Notes: generated from the letters alone by a model not told the origin. DNA of 64,000 bases from an uncultured Lachnospiraceae bacterium (GCA_910585765.1 CAJUES010000005.1:44153-108152), one strand, 5' to 3'; positions 25,100-34,887 are shown, counted from the first letter of the stretch. Made by a program: numbers and translations.

Positions 25100-26926
25100 A
25101 TGTGTGGAATCGTAGGATATATCGGAAAGCATGCGGCGGCGCCGGTGATACTTGAGGGACTTTCCAGGCTGGAATACAGAGGGTATGATTCGGCGGGGAT
25201 GGCAGTGTTTGACGGGGAGAAGATCCAGATCAAAAAGTCCGTGGGACGACTCAAAGTGCTTGAGGAGCTGACACACGGCGGTGCCACGATGCCGGGCAGC
25301 ATCGGGATCGGGCACACGAGATGGGCGACGCACGGAGCGCCGAGCGATGCCAATTCACACCCGCATTACAATGCCGAGGAGACGATCGCAGTCGTCCACA
25401 ACGGGATCATCGAGAACTATCTGCCGCTAAAGGAAAAGATGATCTCAAAAGGGTACAGATTTGTCTCGGACACGGACACGGAGGTGCTGGCGCACCTGAT
25501 CGACTACTACTACAAGGGAAATCCGCTCGAGGCGATCACCAAGGTCATGCATCGCGTGCAGGGCTCCTATGCGCTCGGGATCATGTTCGCGGAACACCCG
25601 GATCAGATCTTTGCAGTCAGAAAGGACAGTCCCCTGATCGTAGGGCAGAATGAGGAAGGGTGCTTTATCGCTTCGGATGTGCCTGCGATATTGAAATATA
25701 CCAGAAAGGTCTATTTTATCGAAAATCAGGAGGTGGTCCGTCTCCGCGCCGACCATATGCATTTTTATACTGTCGACGAGGAGGAGATCACCAAGGAGCC
25801 TGTCACGATCGAGTGGGATGCCAACGCCGCCGAGAAGGGCGGTTATGAGCATTTCATGTTGAAGGAGATGTACGAACAGCCAAAGACAGTGACCGACACG
25901 CTGAGTCCGAGGATCAAGGATCAGGACATCGTGATCGAGGAGCTTGGCATGTCTGACGAGGAGATCCGGGCGATCAACAAGATCTTCATCGTGGCATGCG
26001 GCTCCGCGTACCATGCGGGGGTGACAGGGAAATATGTGATCGAGGGGATCGCGCGGATCCCGGTGGAAGTGGATGTGGCAAGTGAGTTCAGATACCGCGA
26101 TCCGATACTCGAGGAGGGGACGATGGTAGTCGTGATCAGCCAGTCCGGCGAGACCGCGGACACCCTTGCAGCACTCAGGGAGTCCCAGCAGCTCGGTCAC
26201 AAGGTGCTGGGTATCGTGAACGTGGTGGGGAGCTCGATCGCGCGGGAGGCGGACAATGTCATGTACACATGGGCTGGCCCCGAGATCGCGGTGGCGACCA
26301 CAAAGGCGTACAGCGCGCAGCTGATCGCACTCTACCTGCTCGCGATGAAGTTCGGGAGGGTGCGCGGAAAGCTCGGCGACACCGCTTTTCACAACATGCT
26401 CGAGGATCTAAAGCGCCTTCCGGCGCAGATCGAGATGCTCCTGGCAAACAAGCAGCGGATCCAGCGCTTTGCCAACCGCTACATCGGGGCAAAGGACGTG
26501 TTCTTCATCGGCAGGGGCATCGACTACGCGATCTCCATGGAAGGTTCCCTGAAACTGAAAGAAATCTCCTACATCCACTCCGAGGCGTACGCGGCAGGAG
26601 AGCTGAAACATGGAACGATATCACTGATCGAGGAGGGGACGCTGGTCGCGGCGGTCGCAACGCAGGATGGACTCTTCAAGAAGGCACTCAGCAATATGGT
26701 CGAGGTGAAGGCGAGAGGCGCATTTGTGCTCGCTGTCACCAACGAGGGCAACACCGATATTGAGAAGGCGGCGGACTATGTGATCTATATCCCGAGGACG
26801 AACCAGTATTTTACCAACTCCCTGGCGATCATACCGCTGCAGCTGTTTGGCTATTATGTGGCGGTCGGGAAGGGATGCGATGTCGACAAGCCGAGGAACC
26901 TCGCGAAATCTGTCACGGTGGAGTAG
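25100..26926 (+). CDS. glmS: Glutamine--fructose-6-phosphate aminotransferase
   Basis: GlmS makes glucosamine-6-phosphate from fructose-6-phosphate and glutamine, the entry to UDP-GlcNAc and peptidoglycan. The 608-residue protein starts with MCGIVGYIG, whose Cys2 is the glutaminase nucleophile, and has GHTRWATHG near 74 and the two isomerase SIS domains (VACGSAYHAG near 297; FFIGRGIDYA near 470), ending in KPRNLAKSVTVE. GGAGG (25086-25090) precedes the start. There is no room for a glmS ribozyme, which many Gram-positive glmS genes carry; here it seems to be read with the glycan genes. Confidence 0.97.
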   Translation: MCGIVGYIGKHAAAPVILEGLSRLEYRGYDSAGMAVFDGEKIQIKKSVGRLKVLEELTHGGATMPGSIGIGHTRWATHGAPSDANSHPHYNAEETIAVVHNGIIENYLPLKEKMISKGYRFVSDTDTEVLAHLIDYYYKGNPLEAITKVMHRVQGSYALGIMFAEHPDQIFAVRKDSPLIVGQNEEGCFIASDVPAILKYTRKVYFIENQEVVRLRADHMHFYTVDEEEITKEPVTIEWDANAAEKGGYEHFMLKEMYEQPKTVTDTLSPRIKDQDIVIEELGMSDEEIRAINKIFIVACGSAYHAGVTGKYVIEGIARIPVEVDVASEFRYRDPILEEGTMVVVISQSGETADTLAALRESQQLGHKVLGIVNVVGSSIAREADNVMYTWAGPEIAVATTKAYSAQLIALYLLAMKFGRVRGKLGDTAFHNMLEDLKRLPAQIEMLLANKQRIQRFANRYIGAKDVFFIGRGIDYAISMEGSLKLKEISYIHSEAYAAGELKHGTISLIEEGTLVAAVATQDGLFKKALSNMVEVKARGAFVLAVTNEGNTDIEKAADYVIYIPRTNQYFTNSLAIIPLQLFGYYVAVGKGCDVDKPRNLAKSVTVE

Positions 26927-26942
26927 TGGAGGAGTATAGGAT

Positions 26943-28568
26943 ATGGGAAAAAAGACAATATTTAAGAATATCATGGTGACGCTGGGCTGCACGGCTTTTG
27001 CCAGCGTGTATGCGATCGGCGGCAAGTACGTGGTCACCTCCCTGCTTGGCGGAGAGGACGGCACGAAACCGGCGTGGCTCGAGAGAGTGGAGATCCGTGT
27101 CGACGACAGGGTTTCCGGGAACACCGTCGCGGGCAGTATGGTCGCCGGGACAGCCGGCGCTGCGGGCAGCCCGGAAAATCTGGACAGCGGTGTGAGCAAC
27201 AGCGGTGGCAGCGATCGGTCCGATTCCGGGGACACACTCCAGAAACCCAGATTTGAGGAGAGGGAGGAAGAGACGGAGACGGAAATGGAATCGGAGTCCG
27301 ATGTGAGCGGGACAGAGGCAGACCGCGGGCAGTCCGGTGAAAAGAGCGATGCGGACGAGACGGACAAAAAATCGGGCAGCAGCTTAGACAAAACAGATAA
27401 AACGGACGGATCGGAAAGGGATTCTGATAAAAAGGATTCTGACAAAGAGGATTCCGATAAAAAGGATTTCGATAAGAAGGATTCCGATGAGAAAGATTCC
27501 GATAAGGATAAGGAAAGCAGGGATGCAGTCAGAGTGAGCCATGTGCAGGTCATCGATCAGGAGGATCAGGCGCTGGCAGTCATGGCAGACGTGACTGCCG
27601 TTGTGAAGACGGCAATGCCCTGTGTCGTGTCCATCACGAACGAATTCACAGCGTACGACTACTGGTACGACGAGGAGTATAACGAGCAGGCAAACGGCTC
27701 GGGGATCATCGTTGCCCAGAGTGACGAGGAGCTTTTGATCGTCACCAACTATCATGTGGTGGAGGACAACAACAGCCTGTACGTGCAGTTTACCGACGAT
27801 GCGGAAGCGTGCGCTTACGTGAAGGGGACGTCGCTGGAGAATGATCTCGCCATCGTCTCCGTATTTCTCGAGGACATGTCGGACGACACTCTTGAAAGCA
27901 TCGCGATCGCCGCGCTCGGGGATTCCGACAGCCTGCAGGTCGGAGAGCCCGCGATCGCGATCGGCGATTCGCTTGGGTACGGGCAGTCCGTCACAACGGG
28001 TGTCATCAGTGCCCTGAACAGGAATTTGTTTGCCGACGACCCGAGCAGGACGCCGGAATATCTGATCCAGACGGATGCGGCGATCAATCCGGGCAATTCG
28101 GGCGGCGCGCTCCTGAACGTGAGGGGCGAGGTGGTCGGCATCAATTCCAGCAAGATCGCGGACTATGTGATCGAGGGGATGGGCTATGCCATCCCGATCT
28201 CGACGGCAAAGCCGATCATAGAGGATCTGATGCAGAAGGAGACGAGAAGGAAGGTTCCGCAGGAGGAGCGCGCCTTTCTCGGGATCGCCGGCACAGATGT
28301 CATAGAGGAGGCGACTGCGCGGTATGAGATGCCCGAGGGCGTGTATGTGAGCAATGTGCTGGAAGATACCGCCGCTGACGAGGCAGGCATATTGAAGGGC
28401 GATATCATCATGTACATAGACGGAGAGCGGATAACACATATGGAGGGACTGCAGGGACTGCTGGAGTACTATGCTGCAGGGACCGAGGTTGAGGTCGTAG
28501 TGATGCGGCAGAGCAACGGCGAATACAAGGAGCGGACCGTCAAAGTCGTGCTCGGATACCAGGAATAA
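26943..28568 (+). CDS. Membrane-anchored HtrA/DegP-type serine protease
   Basis: The 541-residue protein has an N-terminal hydrophobic segment (about 8-32), a long acidic linker with repeated KDSDKKDSDK-type units (about 150-195), a trypsin-like domain and a C-terminal PDZ domain (about 435-535). The catalytic triad is visible: His in TNYHVVED (about 270), Asp in NDLAIV (about 300) and Ser in GNSGG (about 384). HtrA proteases handle damaged or misfolded secreted proteins at the outer face of the membrane. The linker is much longer and more repetitive than usual. It lies 16 bases after glmS and 22 bases before the clpX-like gene. Confidence 0.93.
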   Translation: MGKKTIFKNIMVTLGCTAFASVYAIGGKYVVTSLLGGEDGTKPAWLERVEIRVDDRVSGNTVAGSMVAGTAGAAGSPENLDSGVSNSGGSDRSDSGDTLQKPRFEEREEETETEMESESDVSGTEADRGQSGEKSDADETDKKSGSSLDKTDKTDGSERDSDKKDSDKEDSDKKDFDKKDSDEKDSDKDKESRDAVRVSHVQVIDQEDQALAVMADVTAVVKTAMPCVVSITNEFTAYDYWYDEEYNEQANGSGIIVAQSDEELLIVTNYHVVEDNNSLYVQFTDDAEACAYVKGTSLENDLAIVSVFLEDMSDDTLESIAIAALGDSDSLQVGEPAIAIGDSLGYGQSVTTGVISALNRNLFADDPSRTPEYLIQTDAAINPGNSGGALLNVRGEVVGINSSKIADYVIEGMGYAIPISTAKPIIEDLMQKETRRKVPQEERAFLGIAGTDVIEEATARYEMPEGVYVSNVLEDTAADEAGILKGDIIMYIDGERITHMEGLQGLLEYYAAGTEVEVVVMRQSNGEYKERTVKVVLGYQE

Positions 28569-28590
28569 GAATGTAAAAACGGAGGGCACC

Positions 28591-30201
28591 ATGTTAGATA
28601 ACAACTTTGACAACCACGAGGAGAGCGAGATCGTGAATACGACGGAGGACACGTCAGGCACGGATGACGGGAAGACGCAGGATCGGAAAGCGGCTGACGA
28701 CGAGTACGGGGAGAAGGAGAGCGAGTACGAGGACGTGTGCTTTATATGCAGGCGCCCGGAGAGCAAGACCGGGCGGATGTTCAAGCTTCCCAACCATATC
28801 TCCGTGTGCTCGGACTGCATGCACAAGACGATGGACACTGTCAGCCAGTTCGATTATCAGGGAATGCTGAACAACACAAACCTCAATTTTGACAAGGACG
28901 GCGGCAAGAACGGAAAGAAACGGTTTCCGAATATCAGTTTTGTAAACATTGCCGATCTGCAGGGGGACGGCGGGATTCCCAACAGGCAGAAGCTCAAGAA
29001 GAAAAAGCCGAAGGAAAACAAGGAGAAGGCGGTATTTAACATCAATGACCTTCCTGCGCCCCACAGAATCAAGGCGCAGCTTGATGATTTTGTCGTCGGA
29101 CAGGACTATGCCAAGAAGGTGATATCCGTGGCAGTGTACAATCACTACAAGCGCGTGACTACCGGCACGATGGACGAGATTGAGATCGAGAAATCCAACA
29201 TCCTGCTGTTAGGACCGACCGGATGCGGCAAGACTTATATGGTAAAGACGCTTGCGCGGCTGCTAGACGTGCCGCTTGCCATCGCGGACGCGACTTCGCT
29301 GACAGAGGCGGGGTATATCGGGGATGACATCGAGTCCGTGATCTCAAAGCTTCTGACAGCCGCGGAGAACGATGTGGAGAAGGCGGAGCAGGGGATCGTG
29401 TTCATCGACGAGATCGATAAGATCGCAAAGAAGAAGAACACGACATCGCGCGACGTGAGCGGGGAGTCCGTGCAGCAGGGGATGCTAAAGCTCCTGGAAG
29501 GCTCTGACGTGGAGGTTCCGGTAGGGGCAAACAGCAAAAACGCCATGGTGCCGCTCACGACGATCAACACCAGAAACATCCTGTTCATCTGCGGCGGGGC
29601 GTTTCCGGATCTCGAGGAGCTCATCAAGCAAAGGCTCACGAAACAGTCCTCGATCGGCTTCAATGCGGAGCTGAAGGATGCATTTGACAAGGAGAAAAAT
29701 ATCCTCAAGAAGGTCACGGTCGAGGATATCAAGAAATTTGGCATGATACCCGAGTTTATCGGGCGTCTGCCGATCATCTGCCCGATGGACAGCCTCACGC
29801 AGGAGAGTTATGTCAAGATCCTGAGGGAGCCTAAGAATGCGATCTTAAAGCAGTATCAGAAGCTTCTCGAGCTGGACGAGGTGAAGCTCAAATTTGACGA
29901 CAGCGCGCTGGATGCCATAGCGAAGAAAGCGATGGAGCGGGATACGGGTGCGCGTGCGCTCCGCGCGATCATAGAGGAGTTCATGCTCGATATCATGTAT
30001 GAGATACCAAAGGACGACAATATCGGAGAGGTCACGATCACGGGCGACTATATCAACGGAACGGGCGGTCCTGTGATAGACATACGCACAGACAATGTGC
30101 ACACCAGGCAGGAGGCGGTCGCTTCCGGCGGTGAACCGGCGGCGGAAAAAGAAATGGAGAAGGAACAGAAGGTGGAGGAGCACAATTTTTATGAGTTCTG
30201 A
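28591..30201 (+). CDS. ClpX-type AAA+ unfoldase, long paralogue
   Basis: ClpX unfolds proteins and feeds them to ClpP. This 536-residue protein has an extra acidic N-terminus of about 45 residues, then a zinc-binding domain with C50, C53, C73 and C76, an AAA+ core with Walker A GPTGCGKT (208-215), pore loop GYIGDD near 250, Walker B VFIDEID near 272 and the ClpP-docking IGF tripeptide near 356, and RDTGARALR near 450. Canonical ClpX is about 420-430 residues and usually lies beside clpP; here there is no clpP, so this may be a second copy. All key residues look intact. GGAGGG precedes ATG 28591. Confidence 0.9.
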   Translation: MLDNNFDNHEESEIVNTTEDTSGTDDGKTQDRKAADDEYGEKESEYEDVCFICRRPESKTGRMFKLPNHISVCSDCMHKTMDTVSQFDYQGMLNNTNLNFDKDGGKNGKKRFPNISFVNIADLQGDGGIPNRQKLKKKKPKENKEKAVFNINDLPAPHRIKAQLDDFVVGQDYAKKVISVAVYNHYKRVTTGTMDEIEIEKSNILLLGPTGCGKTYMVKTLARLLDVPLAIADATSLTEAGYIGDDIESVISKLLTAAENDVEKAEQGIVFIDEIDKIAKKKNTTSRDVSGESVQQGMLKLLEGSDVEVPVGANSKNAMVPLTTINTRNILFICGGAFPDLEELIKQRLTKQSSIGFNAELKDAFDKEKNILKKVTVEDIKKFGMIPEFIGRLPIICPMDSLTQESYVKILREPKNAILKQYQKLLELDEVKLKFDDSALDAIAKKAMERDTGARALRAIIEEFMLDIMYEIPKDDNIGEVTITGDYINGTGGPVIDIRTDNVHTRQEAVASGGEPAAEKEMEKEQKVEEHNFYEF

Positions 30202-30859
30202 TAAGTGTTCTGCTGCCAAAAATTCCAATAGAAGATGTTTTGCGCGTCCGCCGAAGTTCAGAAACCGGATGATCATGATGCTGTGCGGTGTGACGGCGCA
30301 GGGGATGGGTCTGTCGCTCTTGCGGTCGATCAATCTGGGCACGGATCCCTGCTCCTGCCTGACGCAGGGCGTCACCAACTTCCTGCCGCTGAGCTTTGGA
30401 ACATGCCAGCTCCTGTGCCATCTGGTGACGTTCCTGTTCGTGATCCGCTACGACCTCGGCATGATCGGCTTTGGGACGATCGGGAACATGTGCTTTCTGG
30501 GCTACATCTCTGACTTTTTTCGGTGGGTCTGGGCACTGCTCCTTCCGGCAGGTTTTTTTGAGGGCGTGGAGAACCGGTACATACTGCTGATACCGTCGCT
30601 CGCTGTCTTTTTGCTGGGAGCGGCGGCTTACATGTGTGCAGGTCTGGGATCCTCGCCGTACGATGCGCTCCCGTTCATCATATCAGGGCATGTGAAAAAG
30701 GTCTCGTTCAAGGTCGTGCGCATGTTGTGGGACATCGGCTTTATGGCGGCAGGGTTTCTCCTTGGCGGCGATGTCGGCATCGTCACGATCCTGGTGGCGT
30801 TCTTCTTGGGACCGATCATCGCGTGGGTACAGCGGAAGTTGGAGGTACTAATCGTATAA
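30191..30859 (+). CDS. YczE/YitT-type integral membrane protein
   Basis: The 222-residue protein is very hydrophobic, with about five membrane segments. The N-terminal pattern MGLSLLRSINLGTDPCSCLTQG and the later GLGSSPYDALPF, a degenerate repeat of it, are typical of the YczE-like family, whose role is not well known. The start overlaps the clpX-like stop by 11 bases and is served by GGTGGAGGAG inside that gene, so translation is likely coupled. The next gene starts directly after its stop. Confidence 0.8.
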   Translation: MSSDKCSAAKNSNRRCFARPPKFRNRMIMMLCGVTAQGMGLSLLRSINLGTDPCSCLTQGVTNFLPLSFGTCQLLCHLVTFLFVIRYDLGMIGFGTIGNMCFLGYISDFFRWVWALLLPAGFFEGVENRYILLIPSLAVFLLGAAAYMCAGLGSSPYDALPFIISGHVKKVSFKVVRMLWDIGFMAAGFLLGGDVGIVTILVAFFLGPIIAWVQRKLEVLIV

Positions 30860-31690
30860 ATGACGCAGCTTGAGGAATATTATAATAAGTTCAATGAAGA
30901 AAAGCGTTTTGACTCGCGGCATGGACAGGTGGAGTACCGCGTCTCCATGAAATATATCCGCAAGTATCTTGAGGAGGCAGTGTCAAGGCGCGGCGGCGCG
31001 GCGGATGACGCCGCGGACAGGAGTCAGATCCGGCTGCTCGACATCGGGGCGGGGACAGGGCGGTACAGCGTGGCGCTGGCGGAGGAAGGCTATGACGTCA
31101 CGGCGGTGGAGCTTGTCAGGTACAATCTCGGCGTCCTCAGGAAAAAGGGGAGCAGTGTCAAGGCGATGCAGGGCAATGCGATGAACCTGAAAAAACTGGA
31201 GTGTGACACTTTTGACGTGACGCTTTTGTTCGGTCCGATGTATCACCTGTTTGGGTTTGAGGATAAGAGAAAGGCACTGCACGAGGCAAAGCGCGTCACA
31301 AAGCCTGGCGGGGTGATCCTCGTGGCATACTGCATGAACGAGTACGGCGTCATCACGTATGGCTTTAAGGAGAGACATGCGCTTGAGTGTATGGAGCAGG
31401 GGCGTTTCACGGAGGATTTCAAGACGATATCGTCGCCGGACACGCTCTATGACTACATGCGCCTTGAGGACATCAATGCCCTGAATGAGGCGGAGGGGCT
31501 AGAGCGCATCACGATCCTGTCGCCTGACGGACCGGCGAATTATATCAGACCCTTTTTGAACCAGCTTGACGAGGAGGAATTCGAGCTGTTTGTCCGCTAT
31601 CAGATGGCAGTCTGCGAGCGGGCTGACCTGATCGGGGCAGGTGCGCACACGACGGATATATTGAGGAAGGTATCTGACGGCGCTTCATAG
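30860..31690 (+). CDS. Class I SAM-dependent methyltransferase
   Basis: The 276-residue protein has the SAM-binding motif LLDIGAGTGRYS near residue 58, the acidic VTAVELV near 81 and the FGPMYHLF motif near 129 typical of small-molecule methyltransferases of the UbiE-like group. The substrate cannot be told from sequence. Its ATG directly follows the membrane protein gene's TAA, with GGAGGT (30840-30845) upstream. Confidence 0.88.
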   Translation: MTQLEEYYNKFNEEKRFDSRHGQVEYRVSMKYIRKYLEEAVSRRGGAADDAADRSQIRLLDIGAGTGRYSVALAEEGYDVTAVELVRYNLGVLRKKGSSVKAMQGNAMNLKKLECDTFDVTLLFGPMYHLFGFEDKRKALHEAKRVTKPGGVILVAYCMNEYGVITYGFKERHALECMEQGRFTEDFKTISSPDTLYDYMRLEDINALNEAEGLERITILSPDGPANYIRPFLNQLDEEEFELFVRYQMAVCERADLIGAGAHTTDILRKVSDGAS

Positions 31691-31700
31691 CGCGGTATAG

Positions 31701-31714
31701 CATTGTTAACAATG
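31701..31714. promoter_or_regulatory. Perfect 14-base palindrome before the TPR gene
   Basis: CATTGTTAACAATG reads the same on both strands and lies 23 bases before the ATG at 31738, just after the methyltransferase stop. Its place and symmetry suit a dimeric repressor site; no regulator is known from the window. Confidence 0.4.
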
Positions 31715-31737
31715 GTATTATGAGTGAGGAGGACAAT

Positions 31738-34700
31738 ATGGACATAAATCGGGTAACACAGGAGCTTGACGCGCTCTTTGCACAGGAAAAAATTGACGAG
31801 ATACCACAGTTTCTGGAGTCACATATTGAACAGGCCATCGAGGAAGATGCAAAGGATGTACTGTTGACTCTTTACAACGAGATCATCGGATTTTACAGGG
31901 AGACTGGGCGGTATGATCTCTCTATAGAAAACTGCCATAAGGCTGTTGCGCTTATGGATGAGATGGGGCTGCAGGACACGATCCCGTATGCGACTACGCT
32001 GTTGAATGCCGCGAATGCGCACCGCGCCGCGGGTTTGCTGCAGGAGTCACTCGAGCTGTACAATAAGGTGCGGCCGATCTATGTGGCGCAGCTCGACGAG
32101 GACGACATGTACTTTGCCAACTACTATAACAATCTCAGCCTGCTGTATCAGGAGATGAACGATTTTGCGTCGGCGAAGGAGCAGCTTGTGAATGCGCTGT
32201 ACATTGTGACGCACAAGCCCGATAAGCAGTTTGAGGTGGCGGTCACGCAGGCGAACCTTGCCAACACCTGTATCGAGCTGGAGCAGGATGAGGAGGCGAA
32301 GGCGAGGGCGGAGGAGGCGATCCGCATTTTTGAGGAGATCGGTGTGGACGATGCCCACTACAGCGCGGCGCTGTCGGCGCTAGGCAGCCTGTATTATATG
32401 GATAAGGACTATCCGAATGCGCTGAGTGTCATGGAGAAGAGCAGGGACTGCGTGGCAAAATATCTGGGGACGGACAACATCCAGTATCAAAGACTCAGTG
32501 ACAATATCGGGATCATCAGGAATAAAATGAGCGAGATCGCTTTGGCGGCAGAGCAGGCATCCGGTTCAGAGGAGACGGCGTACAGTACACAGACAGCCGT
32601 TTCGGAAGAGCCGTCAGAGGGGCTGCCGTCAGATGAGGAGCTGTCCGGGGAAGCGCCGGATGCGTCTTTCGGCTGGGATATGCTGGGGGATGGATCCGCC
32701 GATGCGACCGTGCCGGAGGCGGCGGAACCTGGCGCGGAGGCTGCAGACGAGGCGCCTGCGGAACAAAAGGCGGCAGGCGGCGGATTTTCGTTTGAGGAGT
32801 TTATCAACAGCGCGTTTGCCGATGAAGGTATTGATGAAGAAAGTATTGATGAAGAAGGTATTGATGGAGACGGATCTGGTGAGGAGGGTATTGACGCGGA
32901 GGGATCTGATGTAGAAGGATCTGCCATAAACGGCTTTGCTATAGAGGGATCTAATGAAAGCGGATTTGACGCGAACGCATTTGATGCAGAAAGTGCTGCG
33001 GAGGAAGCTGCGCTGCAGGGGGAGACGGCAGTTTGCGCCGACGGGGAAGTTGCGCCTGTGGGATCGATGCCGGAAGGACTGATGCCGGAAGGCTCCTATG
33101 AAGAACAGTCAATGCCGGAACCGATGGAAGAAGAACCGATCGAGGGATCGACGGAAGAGGGACTGACAGAGGAAGCGGTGGCAGAAGCGCCGGAGGAAGA
33201 ATCGATCGAGGAAGCGTTGAAAAAAATGTTCGGAGCGGAGTCTGCCGAGGAGGAACCGCCCGAGGACACGCTCCGGGTATCGGGGCTTGAGCTGTGCCGT
33301 CGGTACTACGAGGAGTACGGCATGCCGATGATCGCAGAGCAGTTCCGCGCATACGAGTCTCTTATTGCGGTTGGACTCGTGGGGAAAGGCTCGGACTGCT
33401 TTGGGTTCGATGACGCCCTGTCGCAGGATCACGACTATGGACCGCGCTTTGTGATGTGGGTGACAAAGAGCGTCTACGAGGAGATCGGCGAGGAACTCCA
33501 GGAGGCTTATGAGAGCCTGCCAGGGCATTTTATGGGCGTTGAGCGGGTGGAGACATCCCACGGCAGGGATCGCTGCGGTGTCATGATCATAGAAGAATTT
33601 TACAGGAATCTGCTGGGCTTTAACCTGGTGGAGATGCTTGACCGGGGCAGTGCGTCCGGCAAGGAGTCGATGGAGACGATCAAGAGCTGGCTTGCCGTGC
33701 ACGACTATGCGCTCGCGGCGGCGGTGAACGGCGAAGTGTTCCGCGATGACGAGGGAGTCTTTACCAGATATCGGAATATGCTGATGGAATATTACCCCAA
33801 GGCAGTCTGGTATCGGAAGATCGCACAGACCTGTGCGCTTTTCTCCCAGAATGGGCAGTACAACCTGCCCCGCATGCGCAGGCGCGGGCAGCTCGTCGCG
33901 GCGGAGCTTGCGAAGGCGGAGTGCGCCAGGCAGGCGATGAAGCTCTATTATCTGCTGAACAGGAAGTACGCGCCGCACGACAAGTGGCTCTTCAAGGGCA
34001 TGCCGGAAAATCCCAAGATGGTGCTCGCCGGCAAAGGTATCGAGCAGACCGGTGTGGCAGAGCTGGTAGAGCGGATCAGCCTGCTCTCCGTGGACGAGGC
34101 ACATGAGACGGAGCTTACCACGGCGATCGAATCGCTTGCCGTGATCTTTGCAAACGAACTTGAGAAGAAGGATATGGTGGGAAAGTGCGACCTGTATCTG
34201 GACGCGTGCACAAAGGAACTCACGGCGAAGAGCGACGCGCTCCTGACGGCGATCGTCGCGAACACGCCCGTCATCACTGCGCTCTCGCTGTCCATAGCCA
34301 AGGCGGAGTTTGAGGCGTTCGACAAGGTGCAGAATGAGGGCGGAAGGGCGAGCTGCCAGAATAACTGGCAGACGTTCAAGGTCATGCGCATGAGCCAGTA
34401 CATGACATGGACGGAGGATATGCTGCTGCAGTATCTGTATGAGTTCAAGACAAATTTTGCAGAAGGCAGGAATATGATAGAAGAGAAGTATGCCCGCATG
34501 ATGGAGTCGACGGCACCGCTCGAGTATGCCGGCTTTGCAGACCGGCTGCCGCCGGTCTCGGAGGAGAAGCGCGCGATCATGGAGCAGGTGATCGGACTGC
34601 AGGTGAGATGGATGGAGGAGTTTGCGGCATCGTACCCCAATCTGGCAGATGATGCGCGCAGGATCCACACGTCGGAGGATCTGCCGTATGAGACGTCGTA

Positions 34701-34887
34701 TGAGACGTATCTGCGGGGAGAGCTGGGGACCTACTCCGACAGGATGCTGGAGATGTACGGGCGCTATATCGTGGCACACGCGCAGGCGGGCAAAAATGTA
34801 GCGCGTGAGATCATGGAAAACACAGTCCGTTTCTATGGATATCAGGATCTGGAGACCGCAAATATCGCCAAGCAGAATACGCGCTAG
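31738..34887 (+). CDS. TPR protein with acidic repeat linker, DUF4037 and DUF4125 domains
   Basis: The 1049-residue protein has tetratricopeptide repeats in about the first 260 residues (NAANAHRAAGLLQESLELY and similar). A Glu/Asp/Ser/Gly-rich linker follows to about 505, with short repeats of the EEGIDEESID kind. A DUF4037-like part begins near 520; its GSDCFGFDDALSQDHD matches the nucleotidyltransferase pattern G-S-x(11)-D-x-D. A DUF4125-like part lies near 820-1040 (GRASCQNNWQTFKVMRMSQ). TPRs usually bind partner proteins. The function is unknown, but a nucleotide-transfer role is possible. The start at 31738 follows GAGGAGG; an ATG at 31720 lacks a good site. Confidence 0.85.
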   Translation: MDINRVTQELDALFAQEKIDEIPQFLESHIEQAIEEDAKDVLLTLYNEIIGFYRETGRYDLSIENCHKAVALMDEMGLQDTIPYATTLLNAANAHRAAGLLQESLELYNKVRPIYVAQLDEDDMYFANYYNNLSLLYQEMNDFASAKEQLVNALYIVTHKPDKQFEVAVTQANLANTCIELEQDEEAKARAEEAIRIFEEIGVDDAHYSAALSALGSLYYMDKDYPNALSVMEKSRDCVAKYLGTDNIQYQRLSDNIGIIRNKMSEIALAAEQASGSEETAYSTQTAVSEEPSEGLPSDEELSGEAPDASFGWDMLGDGSADATVPEAAEPGAEAADEAPAEQKAAGGGFSFEEFINSAFADEGIDEESIDEEGIDGDGSGEEGIDAEGSDVEGSAINGFAIEGSNESGFDANAFDAESAAEEAALQGETAVCADGEVAPVGSMPEGLMPEGSYEEQSMPEPMEEEPIEGSTEEGLTEEAVAEAPEEESIEEALKKMFGAESAEEEPPEDTLRVSGLELCRRYYEEYGMPMIAEQFRAYESLIAVGLVGKGSDCFGFDDALSQDHDYGPRFVMWVTKSVYEEIGEELQEAYESLPGHFMGVERVETSHGRDRCGVMIIEEFYRNLLGFNLVEMLDRGSASGKESMETIKSWLAVHDYALAAAVNGEVFRDDEGVFTRYRNMLMEYYPKAVWYRKIAQTCALFSQNGQYNLPRMRRRGQLVAAELAKAECARQAMKLYYLLNRKYAPHDKWLFKGMPENPKMVLAGKGIEQTGVAELVERISLLSVDEAHETELTTAIESLAVIFANELEKKDMVGKCDLYLDACTKELTAKSDALLTAIVANTPVITALSLSIAKAEFEAFDKVQNEGGRASCQNNWQTFKVMRMSQYMTWTEDMLLQYLYEFKTNFAEGRNMIEEKYARMMESTAPLEYAGFADRLPPVSEEKRAIMEQVIGLQVRWMEEFAASYPNLADDARRIHTSEDLPYETSYETYLRGELGTYSDRMLEMYGRYIVAHAQAGKNVAREIMENTVRFYGYQDLETANIAKQNTR

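Noticed and set aside
27384..28838. Long minus-strand reading frame opposite htrA and the clpX-like start
   Set aside because: It crosses two real genes on the other strand and shows no domain or ribosome site.
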